Source: Lonicera japonica
Lineage: Eukaryota; Streptophyta; Magnoliopsida; Dipsacales; Caprifoliaceae
Length of the DNA stretch: 64,000 bases
Reading direction: 5' to 3'
NCBI GenBank assembly: GCA_021464415.1
Contig: CM038468.1
Coordinates: forward strand, 35,948,969 to 36,012,968
Under the pieces are notes generated by a model. It saw only the letters and a program-made list of their open reading frames with translations. It was not told the DNA's origin and ran no database searches. Shown one piece after another: positions 46,137 to 58,912 of this stretch. Position 1 is the stretch's first letter; each line of letters opens with the position of its first letter. The position numbers and the translations under genes were made by a program.

Positions 46137-48424
46137 TCAATTTTATCATTTGATCAAAAGATTAGTCTTTTATTAGGCTGTTAGGTATCTGAAACCAAAA
46201 GCTTACTGATTCAATAAAAAATTCCCCATTTTCCTTAGCAATCAAAGAAAGAAAATTCAAGGGAATTAATTTGTCACCAATTCGATTATCCAACTCTTCT
46301 AAACAATCAAAACATGACAAGATGGAAACATGAAATCCCATTCAAAAAGTAAAAATCATCCGCAGATCTATCCACACACATATATATAAAGCATCCATAA
46401 TCGAAGTAAATTAACGGAAGTTATAAACACACAGTTGAACCCTAAGAAGAAGAATTAAACGCCTATAGATATTCACAATCTATATACATCACAAACATAA
46501 TATATATATATATATATATATATTATAAAACACCATCTTTGACCAAAATTTTCTCTAAAAAGTATAAAAATTTAATGGTTAAAAATACACATATTATAGT
46601 GTGTATTAGTTCTATACCATTAGATGAGTTTTATACACACATCAAGATGTTACATCAAAATTAAAACACTCACACCAATAATATATACACAATAAACTCT
46701 CACATGCTAATAATTTTGTCTACATTAAAAATGCCATAACTTAAAATAAAAAATTCAAAATTTAATATTTAAAATCTACTAATCAAGATCAATTAAACAA
46801 GATCGATCAGTACTATATAATTATGCAAAAAAAAAATCAAGAAAAATTATTATGTAACATTTAAGGACGTACGTTATGTGTTCGTACATTATTGGTCATC
46901 TCAATCTGTCATTTTTAAGACATATGTTATGTGGTTGGATTATGATTTAAAGACTCTTTAAAAATTTAAAAACAAGTCGGTTCAATACGGTATACTTTTA
47001 GTTTTTTCAGCATGAAGATATATTGAACTTATGTTTCAGTTGTTTATAACGTTATATTAGACTAGACAATTGGTTCAAAATAGACTGATTGCTTTTGTCG
47101 ATTTAAATTCGTCATACGTTAATTTTTTTTATCCTATTATCAGATTTTTTTTATTTTATCGTGTCGGATGGTACAAATATACCCTAATATATATATAACA
47201 CAATAATAAACGGAGGAGTAGTTTTATTGTATTGGGAAATTTAGTAGGGCAGCCTCTATTCTCATCAAATATATATATATATATATATATTATTCTCATC
47301 AAATATATATTAGCCAAGCCTACGTTTATGTGTAGCCATTTTTAATTTAGCACAAACCACGAAACCAAAAGACAATATATATAATCCCGTCACATCACAT
47401 ATATAAATAGTGGTATGGGGTGAATACAAAAAACAAAATAAAATAACTCTCTTCCTATTTAGACAATTAATCAATAATATAACTAATATTTTAAAATTAG
47501 GAGTTTAAACAGAAATCAACTAATATTATTCAATTAATCAATAACTACACCTAATATTATTGATGATGTGAAAGTTTATGTATCTTGAAAATAGATCTAA
47601 ATCAACTAATATTAATATTGTATTAAACAAAACCCTTTTGGCGCACTGATTATTAAAGTAATAAAATAATTATAAAACTACTTAATTTTCTTGACAATTT
47701 CAAAAAAAAAAAGAAGAAGAAATAAGTAGTTTCATAAGATGTTCTTTATTTTGCAACTATGTAAAGTGTAAATTAATGTGTAATCAAACATACCGTTCAT
47801 AAAAAAACATAATTTAATATACCGAATATAACTAATATTATAAAGTAGGGATTTAAACCTAAATCACTAAATATTCAACAATTTATTAATATTTCAAGAA
47901 AAACAGTTAAAATTATATAATTAATCAAGAAATATAACTTATATTATGCAAGTAATCAAAATAAAATAAAATTATACCTAATATTAAAAAATAGATCTAA
48001 GAAAATAAATACTTTAAAATGAGAAGCGGAAAGTGGGAGCTAGGGATGGAGGGTGAACAGTGGATTCATGGACGGGGGATGATCATGCTAGTCGTCAGAT
48101 GAAGAAGAGAAGTAGATGTGAAGAAATGGAGGAGTGAAAAATGAAGATAAACCAAAGAGAGAAACTGATAAATGGAGAAAAATACATGAAAGAGGGACGG
48201 GTGTAAGGTCTCGCAGTAGGTGCGGGTGGGTCCGGTGGGATTGATATTTTAAAGTGGAAATGTTATAATAACCCCTAATGTTTTGCTCCATACACTTAGT
48301 ATTCTCAAATATAAATTTATGCATATAAGTCTATATATATATATATATATATTAAAAACAATACTGCATATGTAATAAAAATATTCGAAATTCAAGAAGG
48401 GGCGATTGCCCCAATGTAAGTACG
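46137..48424. repeat. Duplicated segments S1 and S2 of unit 2
   Basis: It resumes the segment interrupted by Athila. It aligns with 8600-10330 and 20513-22200 and holds intact, unoccupied sites for LINE-1 (near 47783) and the hAT-like element (near 48112). TA microsatellites lie at 46498-46523, 47269-47292 and 48332-48353. No gene is supported. Confidence 0.8.
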
Positions 48425-49056
48425 CCCCTACGGCAAATTAATTAGTATTTAACCATTCTTGAAACAGTTGTTGTCATTAAATCTAACTCTTTCTATGTAC
48501 CTGTCTGTAAATAAATCGTTTATTAATAAAACCCCCTCTGACCCAATGTGAATTTGGCCTTATACGAAACTGAAACTAACACCAGCAAGAAACAGAATTA
48601 TTGCATGGCCTAACTTGTATTAAACAAAAGGGAAAAATAAATATATCTATATATCCGACAAGAAAACAGAAAATATAAATACATGGATTATACTTCGCAG
48701 GAAGGGGGCGGAGCCAGCATGAGGCCAGGAGGGCGCAGCCCCACCTGAAATTGTGGGAAAAATTTTAGTAGCATGAAATGTTGAGGGGGTTACGTGTGAC
48801 GATAAAGGGGGAAAATTCAGAAAGAAAGAAAGAAATAGACAAATTTGAGACACAGGCATTTAAAACTCCTTCAGTCGCTTTTTTTTTTTTTTGTCACAGA
48901 AGTAGAAACCAATAGTTGACATTGATAAAATACCTGAACATGAAAATCCACAAGAACAGATAACAAAATTTTAAACCCATTCATTACATCATCCAGAGTT
49001 TCTTGAAAGGGACATAATATGATAACCTCGAAAATGTCCATGTGCCAAACTCTTAA

Positions 49057-51344
49057 TTAATCGGAGGCATAATAACCAATGGCATCGCTACAGTGTGCCT
49101 CAAATCGAAAATCATAATCATCATAATCATAAACATACGAACCCTCGCATTTGAAAGTTGTAATATGTGAGGCAAGGTTCAGTATCTCTGCGTCGTCGCA
49201 TTCGAAACCTATGCAATTACTGACATCCATATACTCAAGTTTTTTGCAGCCATTTAGAATAATCACCAAATCACTTCTTTCAAGTTTGCATCGCCTCAGA
49301 GCCAAGCCTTTTATGTTTGGCAATAGAGTCGCAATTGCAATTGCAGCATCACTAGAAATTTCTACATTTGTTACAGATAAGAAAACAAAGTTCTTGCAAT
49401 GAAGATTTATTTGGGCGATTATTTCTTCCAAATCTTGGCTGAATTGAAGCATTAATGCCTCTAGATTCTTCAGTTTGTTGATCATACTAGGAATAATGAA
49501 ACCATCATGATTATCAATCACCGAAGAAGGTAGTGTCCGATGTTTCAATAATGGACACCTGTGTTACAAAAGTGAGACTTTTTTACCTAAATAAACCACT
49601 TTTTGAAATTATTTGCCAAACTAAACACTTTTTAACATATTCACTAAAATAACACACTTTTTAAAATAGTGATTTCGAATCACTATTTTTCCATTAAAAT
49701 AGTGATTCGAAATCACTATTTTTCCAGATTCGACTTAAAATAGTGATTTCGAATCACTATTTTTTCATTAAAATAGTGATTCGAAATCACTATTTTAAAA
49801 AGTGTGCTATTTTGGTAAATATGTTGAAAAGTGGTTTAGTTAGGTAAATAAATTCAAAAAGTGGTCTATTTAGGTAAAAAAACTCCAAAAGTGAATACAA
49901 CAATTAAATAATACAATAAAAAATATATTAATTTCGCACTCATTCAGAATTTTTTTTGTCCTACGTTGAGTTTACTTTGAAAATATTAATAATTTCTCTG
50001 TACCAAATTGAAAATCAAAGTTTTCTTTAAAATTTGGAAGGAATTGAACCTTTTTTTCCCCATCAATTTGCAAGATATAATTTTTTTAATAGAATCTTTT
50101 CAAAAACAAGTTATTTAATTTATACTTAAAAATGAATGCTGTCCTGTTAATACTTTGAATCCTATATACGATATTGCCACGGGTGCAAATTAAAGATATG
50201 CAAAATTTTGAGTTTTCATGTTTATCGCTATCATCATTTTTTTCTAGTATACATATACTAGGTCAAAATTCGTGCTAAAATTACTATTCTCAGCATCTTC
50301 ACTTTGAACCACACAATTCTTTATCCTTTATACATTTTTAGAATTCAAAAATCATTATGTATGATCAAGCATAAACTTATAATTTGATAAGAATATGTAT
50401 TTACATGTACTGATAAGCATATTTATTTTTTCGACAATACATGTGTATAAAAATTATGCATAAGTATTGGGTGAGTATTACTTATTGACAAAATTAAGTT
50501 CTTCTAGATTGAAATAATAAGGAAAGTAAAGGAAAAGAGAAGGAGTGGTTACAAATCACTTGTTTGGATAGATTTATAATGGAAATAAAATGGAGGGAAT
50601 GGCTGGGATTGTCAATCCTTTATATTCCTTTATTTTGTTTCCATCTAATATTGAAACGGAAATTGATGTTTTTTTAATGACTTATTTACTCTAGTGCCTT
50701 AATTTGATAACAATATATTAAATCACATTACTTCCCTTTCTTTTCTTTTCTTCTTTATGTCCAAACAAGAGTTATTTACGTTCTTTACTTTTCTATCCTT
50801 AGTTATCCATATCCAAACAATAAATTTTTTATAAGATGAAAGCACGGAAGGGCAAAATTGAAAGACCAAAAACCTGATACGGCTACAAATTAAGCCAACA
50901 AAATCCCTTCTGGTTTTATAAAATAGTAGTTATATTAAATCATGTGATTACGCATGATGTCGAAATGCATATATATATATATATATATATATGTAGTACC
51001 ATGCATAATTTAAATACTTACTCCTCCAAGGCATAAATAATATCCTTGTTACTACAATTGTCGGGAAGAGCAACTGTAGTTGCACTTCTTTGGCTACGAT
51101 TCACTGCGCCCTTTACCAAACCTTCAGGGTTGAGAGACCATGGAAATCTTGAATACCGTGGAAATCTTCGATTTTCAAGATTTATGGGAAAATGAAGAGA
51201 TTGCCAACAGAGAGGATTGAGAGTTGCTTTGTACCAAGACTTGCAAACAAATGGTACATCCAATGCAAGTGACTCTATTCCCACTCTCCCTAATATATTC
51301 ACCAAGCAATCCATTTCCATGTCTTCCCATTTCCTTCCCTCCAT
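49057..51344 (-). CDS. F-box/LRR protein, gene B (two coding exons)
   Basis: Predicted 274-residue protein. Exon 1 is 51344-51022 and exon 2 is 49558-49057. The 1463-bp phase-2 intron uses the same GTAAGT donor and ACACAG acceptor as gene A. The F-box is identical to gene A through its core (residues about 5-50). Differences cluster after it, for example NLENRRFP for DLEYSRFP and PWSLNPEGL for PCSVNTERL. The leucine-rich repeats of exon 2 are nearly identical to gene A and the tail is Asp/Tyr-rich. The intron is longer than in A and C because of a 311-bp palindromic MITE near its 3' end. A GT-AG pair at 51448-51348 suggests the same 5'-UTR intron. Role inferred: SCF substrate receptor. Confidence 0.85.
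49575..49885. mobile_element. Palindromic MITE in the gene B intron
   Basis: The 311-bp insertion is flanked by CAAAAGTG on both sides (49567-49574 and 49886-49893), a duplication of 8 bp. Its ends are long imperfect inverted repeats (AGACTTTTTTACCTAAATA and the inverse of GAGTTTTTTTACCTAAATA). The centre has four alternating copies of a 23-bp near-palindrome built on AATAGTGATT and AATCACTATT (about 49665-49798). Genes A and C have the empty site. The superfamily is unclear; the 8-bp duplication would allow hAT, or Mutator if read as 9. Confidence 0.9.
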
Positions 51345-51448
51345 TCTCTGCAAACAAAAAGTGAAAAAAAATAAAATTATTTTGTTAATACAATTTTCCG
51401 TGTACGTACTCTTTGTTTCCGACCAATGTCAAGAGATTAGTTGCTAAC

Positions 51449-53430
51449 CTGTGCCAAACGCACTAGTTAACGTTACTCATGCCAAAGGCAGTCTGATTTT
51501 TGAAAAGTATCTTACAATCTCAACGACATATTTTTTTCTTTTTTAATCATTAATTTACACATTTTTAAAATTATAAAATTACTCGTTATTGTCATATAGA
51601 CTAGGTTGTAATTCATGCTAAATTAAAGCATTATTACCCTTGAAATAGCATCTTGCAATCTCCACAAAACAATTTATTATGGGTTACATTTTTAAGATTC
51701 AAAAACCATTACTTCCTTATATTATATAAATTGCCACAAAAGCTAGTACACAAAATGATGTCAACAACAATATTTGTCAATGGTTCAACAATTTTAGGTT
51801 AATGTATAAAAAATTGATTGTTCAGTCATTTTCATCAATCATTTCGCATTTTGTATACTAATTTTTTTATGGACTATATGTATATATGGTGTTGGACTTA
51901 TCGTCGGTCGGTTTCGGTTCAGTTTCTAGCCCTAGATGCAACCAATTCCAGTCCATCTGCACAATTCTACACATATTTTTAGTAGATCTTCACATATTTA
52001 TACAAATTTCTGCGGATCTAGCACTATATATACATACACAGACGTAAGTATATACTTAAATTAACTTACCAAATACGATTTGGTGTTATGGCGATCAGCG
52101 ACAAATCAAAGGTCTAAAAACTCTTTGATTTTCTTGGATCTGCAAATTCCTTGTCTTGGTCGTCTATTTTAGATTTGGGAGAGAGAGGATTGCGAGTAGA
52201 TTAATTGGGGATGCTTTGAGAGATGGAGAAAGTAACATTATTGATCGTGAGGTGGAAAGTGAAGAGGTGAGTAAGTGTAAACATTAATTTTGTTTGATAA
52301 CAAAAAAAAAAATGAAAAATTAATTGATTTTTGTGAAATTGCAAAATAATTTGAGTTATATTGTGAAATGTTCTTCATCTTATGCTAATTTTTATCAATG
52401 CATCTCACATGCTAACATGAATTGAATCTTAAAAAAATATGGATATGTAAGCATGTCTAAAAACATGGTTCTTACGTGGCACTAAAATTCTTGTTTATCG
52501 TCAAGTTCTAAAAAAATTTATCCCCAATGATGTCAATAAAATTGCTAGTGATATTATTCATCAACTTGAGTAATAATATTAGCACTTTACAAAAAATATT
52601 CTATCACTTAAAAATTATTTTTACTCACAAAATTAAAAAGTATCCCAAAAGATTCATATAAAGTGTCATATAGATGATTTTGGAGTGCCAAAATATTTTT
52701 GTGGAGTGATAATATCATTACCCAGTAAATTTTAATGAAAATAGAATTATAAATTACAAGTTAAAATATTTTAATGTTTAAAAAATGAAACATTAACGTA
52801 AAAAAAAATTATTGCCACCTAGAAATTGTTTAGGAGACCCCTATAGATTTAATATTCATTTTCATTGTCTTTCCATCTTTTTGCCATATCACCTTTATGG
52901 CCATTATCCACGTTTGGATTGGAAATGGTTTTTTAACTCATTATATATATATATATATCCGATGTTGCACTTCATTTTTTTTTTTAATTCATAGTTGCAT
53001 TAGAGATGTTCTTTCAGTAGATGTTTGGAAAAAATTTCTTCAACGCCACCCAAACAAATTTTTTCGATGAAAAAAAGAAAAAAAGTAAGATAGCATCTCA
53101 CAACATCACTCAATTTATTTTCTAACTTCTCATAATTTTTTTTTTATTATTCCTACTATTTTCATCTTGTTATCAAATGGAGTCCAATCGTAATTATCTT
53201 TCCTTTATTTCCCACTTGTGTATGAATATTAACTATTTAGCGCCTGCCTGGTTCCAAAAATTATCCAACTTTTTCAAATTAGTTTATATTTAGTTAATTT
53301 ATAAATTTTCTTATCAATAAATAATAAAATTTTAATAAATAGAGTGTTTGAAAGATTTATATGAGAAATTTTTAATGTTAAAATAAAAATATGTTCTAAA
53401 TTTTATAAAGTTATTTAATTAATGTTTTGT
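51449..53430. other. Upstream region of gene B
   Basis: It is paralogous to 24880-26900. It contains the foldback element at 52570-52722 and a TA microsatellite at 52942-52957. It is the probable location of the promoter and 5' UTR exon; no precise element can be assigned. Confidence 0.5.
52570..52722. mobile_element. Foldback MITE-like hairpin upstream of gene B
   Basis: It is the counterpart of 26004-26157 and 63210-63359, with degenerate arms. Confidence 0.7.
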
Positions 53431-53439
53431 CAGTGAAGA

Positions 53440-53705
53440 ATCCAGAATTCTAAAGTTACAGATCGAAGTGAAGACACTAAAATTAAAGTAAATTAAAGTT
53501 ATAATTGAGTGACTATAATTAAAGTTAGAAATAAGTGACATGAATTCTAAACTTATTAAAGTTACTAATCGACTAAAGTTATTAAAGTTAGAAGTGACTT
53601 GAATTCTAAATTTAAATTATTCTTAATCAAAGTTATTAAAGTTGGAATTAAGTGACTAGAATTCTAAGTTAAATTTAGAATTAGGAAATTCTTCGAATTA
53701 AGTTA
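53440..53705. repeat. Degenerate minisatellite, unit 2 copy
   Basis: It is the counterpart of 26905-27165, with the same ATTAAAGTTA and GAATTCTAA words. Confidence 0.75.
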
Positions 53706-55575
53706 TTAAAGATCGATCAGTGCAATTCTAGTTCAAGTTTTGTTTGCTTAATTCTGGGATCAAGGAGGCCTTGACAGATGGTATATATATATAGATTTAC
53801 AAAAACCCAAGTACTTGTAAATTTAAAGAAGTTAAGGTGGTTAAGCAACCTCAATCTCAGCTTGGTGAAACTAAAATCTTAATTTCTCTTGAATCAAGCA
53901 TGCTTAATTAGATGATCACAAATAACTAAATACTTGTTACTATCTATCCAAATAGGTACCGTATTTTTGAAAAAGATCCATGAGACTTGAGAGTGTAGAG
54001 AAATTATCCCAACAAAAAACCATAACATCATTAACGTATATCATATGAGTCAAGGCCTCATAATTACGAGGAGAAGGCATTTGCCAAATATGACCATATG
54101 TACCAAGTCTTTAGTCCCACGGCTCAGTAAATCGTCAACAACACAAAACAAAAGTGGAGAAAGTGGATCGTTCACCTATTCAACAAGCTTTGGGGCATAT
54201 TGAAATTGCCGTCCCTTAAAGTCATTAGGAATGGGTATTGCCGTCCCGTAAGTTTTTGGGATGCCCACCAATTAGGACCCTCGTTCACCGTCCCTAAAAG
54301 CGTCCCAAAAAGCTTTTAAGGACGGCTAACCTACTTTTTGGCACGACTGATGCTCGTCCTAAATAACCATTTTTTTTGTAGCGGATATAGAGAGGAATAA
54401 TAGCTAACAACATGGGAACCGAAATCATCCGGATCTTGAATTTCCCTATCCCCATCCCGAAGCAATTGAAGACGACTCTGAACAGCCTGCTGCCTGCCAC
54501 TTTGTGAAATAAAGAAGTATTATGATCTCCCTTAGAAAGCCAACTCATATGAGCCTTATCCTTCCAGAAACTTTCCTCATCCCTAAGAGCATCAAGATAA
54601 TCTTTTTGAGCACCTGCCTTAGCCTAATGATAAACGCTTAATATTGTCATGAATTCCTTGATCTAGATGGAATTTTGAGTGATAATCTACTTTGCTTTAC
54701 TTCAATTAGATTCATGACCCTAGAAAAGCCCCTTAAAATGTGTAAATGCTTCAAGTAGAGAAATTCTTTCGTAACACTTAGAGTAATTTTTATTTTGTGA
54801 AGAGGGAATTCTTGTCCAAAGAAGATAAAAGTTTTTTCGAAAAGATCCTCCAATTGAGAGGACAAATGCATGGCACTTTGAAAAACTTAGATGACTTTTA
54901 ATCCTAATATTGACTTAAAACTTCACTTGACTAAATCATAAGTCTCTTTGTCTAGTATTATGGATATGTAAAGGTTACCATATGGGAAAGGGTGAATAGC
55001 TTCCTTCAAGCTTAATAAATAAGCATAAAATGTTAAATTTTATATAGTGAGTCTACTGCCTCCCATAGAGATGAAAACCGCCTTGAACTAATTTAGCAAA
55101 CATTCCAAGAAAATATAAGAAAAGTGCTTAGAAATGAACAAAATTTGAAACTTTCGTTTTTGAAGGAAATTCCTCTTCCATCTCTAATGATCAATACTCT
55201 TTGTGTTTAAATGAGAAATTTGCTAATTTAAGGCTTAGCACATGATTAAAGGGAAGTATGGGTTAAGTTTCTAAAGGAGATAAGCAATTTAGATAGTCAT
55301 TTAAAACCCACAAGTTTAGAAATAGTGATAGTAATGTCATAAGCTTTGCAAATTAAACTTTTGAAATCATCATTCTCGTCATTCACCATGATTAAACTTT
55401 TGATGTTTGTAGGTATCATCACTGTAAACCTTCACGAGACAAACCTCGTCTTCTAAGGGAACTTGGAAATTTGTAAAATGGCTTAGTGCATTATATCAAT
55501 GCATTTTCGGATATTAAACATAGCTATTTTTATTTTGCTTGCTAAGGGACTAGCAAGAGATAAGTCGAGGGGAGT

Positions 55576-57191
55576 TGATAAACGCTTAATATTGTCATTC
55601 ATACGCTTATTTTCGGAGTTGTTTGACGCGTTTATTTCTCTAAAACTACTCGGTTTGCCAACTTATTTCGCGATTAGTCTCGTAGCACTTTTGTATTTAA
55701 CAATGCTTGGAAAGGCACATTTTGTGTTTATTTTGGTGTCTTTAGATTTTAAGAAATATTGTATTTAATACAATAGTGGAATTCTCCATGTGACCAAAGA
55801 GCATCCAAGAAAGTGGAATTTTCCACTAAAAATAATAAAAATAAGCATTGTTTAATTTTGGCATCCAACACAACTCTCCTATTTATAGTCTTCATTGTTG
55901 TTTCGGAGAGAGTACTTTTATTTCTCATTTCTTAATTTATAGAGAGATTTTAATAGTTTTTTCTAGAGAGAGAAATGGCATTCACTTATATAATTCTTGT
56001 CTCTACATTTATTATGAAGTAAATTTTTTTGTTAAGGTTAAAAGATGAAATTTGCAATGCATTAATTATGTAAGTTCAATTCTCATTCCATTGTTAGTAT
56101 TGTTAAATACTTTTTGAATCATTCATCTTTTCCATTTTTTCAACCATTCATAAGCTAGTAAGATAATTTTCATATGATGATTTGACTTTTTATGCTTTGC
56201 ATACATAGATCTCAAGCATTAATGAGAAAATGATACACTTGTGTATTTCTTACCAGCCTATGTCCATTCTTTCTTTGAATGAGATACTTTTCATTGCCAA
56301 GCATGATTAGTCTTTGATATTCATGGAAACACCATAAATTTGAGGTTTTAATCTTTTAATACTTTAATGATATGTTGAGTGCTTTCTACACTTTATGTGA
56401 TTTTAAGACTGATCATCTTCTTAGTTAAAGTATTGCCAAAGAGGATCTTTTAAATTTATGTCATAAACAACTTCATTAATCATTTTAAGGATTCAATTTG
56501 TATTTATCAAATAAGTCTATATAGGATGGTTTGACCTCCACCTAGACCTCCCAATCTTAGACAAATGAAATGTTATGATTAATCGAGCTAAACTCCTTGT
56601 AGTTGGCCATTTTCATAATCAAGTCATTTGCCTAGGGAAAACTAACAATGAGTTCTTAAATGCCTAGTTTAAATTTATGCCTTTTCTTTTTGTGTATTTT
56701 AAGTTTGAATCTTGGTTGATATTATATGAGAATGGGTTGCACTTGCTTCACACCCTTTATCACAAGATAAAAATGAGAGATACACTTGTATTGATATTTA
56801 CTTACACCCTTTCTTTATATGGCATTTATATGGGAATGGGTTGCTTTTGCTCCACACCCTTTTGCTTAGAAATGGGTAAAATATTCAACACTTAGGAATT
56901 GCATTGAGAACTTTGAATGAGGTTGATTTTACTTAACTTTGCAAAACAAATGAATTCTATAATGCCTTAACCTTTTCTCATCTATTATTACATCGTTTTA
57001 ATTTTTATTGCAAGACTTTAAAATCAATCATTAAAATCAATCCATTAAATTCTCTTAACAAAACCTTGGACTCGTAATCACCACATCGTCTTTCCGACTG
57101 TCCTTGTGGTTCGACACTTGGACTTACCAAGTATTATAACTTGACAAATTGCACTTGGGTACCTAAGCATGGAAGTATTTTTCGCGAGTCA
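55576..57191 (+). repeat. Complete inner LTR of the rearranged remnant
   Basis: It is 1616 bp, TGATAAACGC to GCGAGTCA, in the same family as the Athila LTRs at 35549 and 44332 but about 190 bp shorter and visibly diverged. It is preceded by a purine tract, GTCGAGGGGAG. Confidence 0.88.
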
Positions 57192-57197
57192 AGTTTT

Positions 57198-57215
57198 TGG
57201 CGCCGTTGCCGGGGA
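57198..57215 (+). other. tRNA-Asp type primer-binding site in the remnant
   Basis: TGGCGCCGTTGCCGGGGA lies six bases after the inner LTR, identical to the site of the complete Athila element. It proves that 5' internal sequence follows the inner LTR. Confidence 0.9.
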
Positions 57216-57332
57216 TACGGCGAAAGACGGATTACGGGTTTTGTAAAAATAAAAATAAAAATAAAATCACTTTATAAGTATTCTCTCCCTTTGTAAATTA
57301 CTTTTCCTACTTATTATTATTTTTTTCTTTAG

Positions 57333-57435
57333 GTGAAATTTTTTATTCGAGATCACCCTTCCGGGCTTATGCCCGAAAATTTGTACATTGATATTCGCAT
57401 AAGTCCACCAAGAGGCCAACCACTACCAAGGCATC
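57333..57435 (+). pseudogene. Fragment of Athila gag start
   Basis: About 34 codons match the beginning of gag in the complete element (KFFIRDHPSGLMPENLYID and RISPPRGQPLPRHP). The fragment is then fused to LTR end sequence. Confidence 0.85.
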
Positions 57436-57800
57436 CTAGTGGTTCGACACTTAGACTTACCAAGTATTATAACTTGACAACCTGCACTTGGGTACCTAAG
57501 CACGGAAGTATTTTCGGCGAGTCACCTAAAGACGCACCTTAGTGGCACCATGAATGTCTAGATCACTCTGAATTAATGTCATCCAATCATATTTTAGCCT
57601 TGTCAACCCTTTCATGAACCAACCCAAATTTCTACCGGTTCCAGATACGATCGTTGGCGAAGATACTTAAGCTTAGAGTGAAGCACATGTATAGCATCTC
57701 CCAACGGATTAACCTCTCCTAGATTGATTTTTGTACATTGAAACTAGCATTTATTTCTCCAAACAAGCCCTTTCTTGCAATTTACTTTTATTTAAATTAT

Positions 57801-58509
57801 TTATACTAAAAAACCCAAAAATAGGTTTAAAAACCAACTCTCAAAATTTCTCCATTTTAACTTCACTAATATTTTCAACCCCTTCCCTGTGAATTTGACC
57901 CCCTTACTTCCGCTATCTATGTTATAAATATTTAATATTTAATGTAAGGTTTTTGATCTTGTTTTTTTCTTTGCGACTAAAAATACTCTTTCGTTTGGTC
58001 TAAAAAATAGAATTTAAAGAGGCTTGAGCTTGCTTAGATGATCTCGAATGCCTAAGTACTTGTCAAGGTGAGAATGGTTAACTAGTTTGTAGGCCCAAAA
58101 AAATAAAAATAAAATAAAAAACCGAATTCACAAACCGGATGCTTTGAACAATTTTCCTAAAACTTGTAGTGTGTTGCCCCATCTTTGCTTTGAAAAATAT
58201 AAGTACATGAAGTAATTTTTATTACGTGTAACGTTATTTTACACAATGGGTTAATAACTAGTCACAAATTATCATGTTTTATAGATTTTGACAAAGTTTT
58301 AAATATATATTTTGTATTCCAATTAAATTCGATTTTTAAATTTAATGTTAGGGCATAGTAAATGTTTGTAAAAAGCTGATAGGAGAGTAAATTAACATGA
58401 TAGTATAAAAAGAGTGTGTATTTTACATATTTATTTTGTACTTTACTGATTTAATAAAGTGTTATACACATTACTGTAGCACAAGTTTTTTTCACACGTG
58501 TATGCATGC
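57801..58509. other. Non-coding spacer of unit 2
   Basis: It is the counterpart of 30300-31029. AT-rich; nothing recognised. Confidence 0.5.
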
Positions 58510-58912
58510 AACGGGGTAAATTAATTAGTATTTAGCCCATTCTTGGAAGAGTTGTTTTCACTAAACCTAGCTCTTTCTACGTACTTGTTTATAAATAAAT
58601 CGTGTATTAATAAAATTCTTTCTCACTCAACACAAATTTGACCTGTTACGAAACTGAAACTAACACCGGCATGAAACAAAATTATTGCCTGGCCTATGTT
58701 GAATTAAATAAATAAATATATATATATATCCAACAAATAAAACAGAAATAAAATCAAAGTAGAAATCAATATATAGTTGACATTGATAAAATACCTGAAC
58801 AGGAAAATCCACAAGAACATATAACAAAATTTTAAACCCATAAAGTACATCATCCAGAGTTTCTTGAAAGGTACTTAATATGACCCCCTCTAAAATGTCC
58901 ATGTACGTTTAA
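58510..58912 (-). other. 3' flank of gene C
   Basis: It matches the orphan flank at 31030-31302 better than the flanks of genes A and B. It lacks the 200-bp insertion seen at 22470 and 48690. The frame at 58902-58660 covers the conserved 36-codon stretch followed by CAG/GTATTT and is treated as UTR. Confidence 0.6.

Larger units (their letters stand above)
54628..57524 (+). mobile_element. Rearranged Athila-family remnant containing parts of three LTRs
   Basis: Bounded by CCTAA on both sides (54623-54627 and 57525-57529) and absent at the same point in unit 1 (near 30050). The order is: the first 23 bp of an LTR; the 3' internal region (about 54651-55575) with its polypurine tract; a whole LTR (55576-57191); primer-binding site and gag start (57192-57435); then the last 85 bp of an LTR. 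Junctions fall at short shared words (CAT near 54650, ATCCT near 57433-57437). The order LTR-internal-LTR-internal-LTR shows that it was once a tandem double element, later cut down by two deletions. Confidence 0.88.
53960..57800 (-). pseudogene. Old L1 LINE fragment in unit 2, interrupted by a three-LTR remnant
   Basis: It is paralogous to 27930-30300. Blocks on the minus strand include WLSKGDHNTSLFHKVAGSRLF (54548 downwards), and a QGDPLSPLL-like region lies lower. It is interrupted at 54628-57524 by Athila-family LTR sequence and includes the CACTA-like piece at 54208-54384. Confidence 0.7.
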
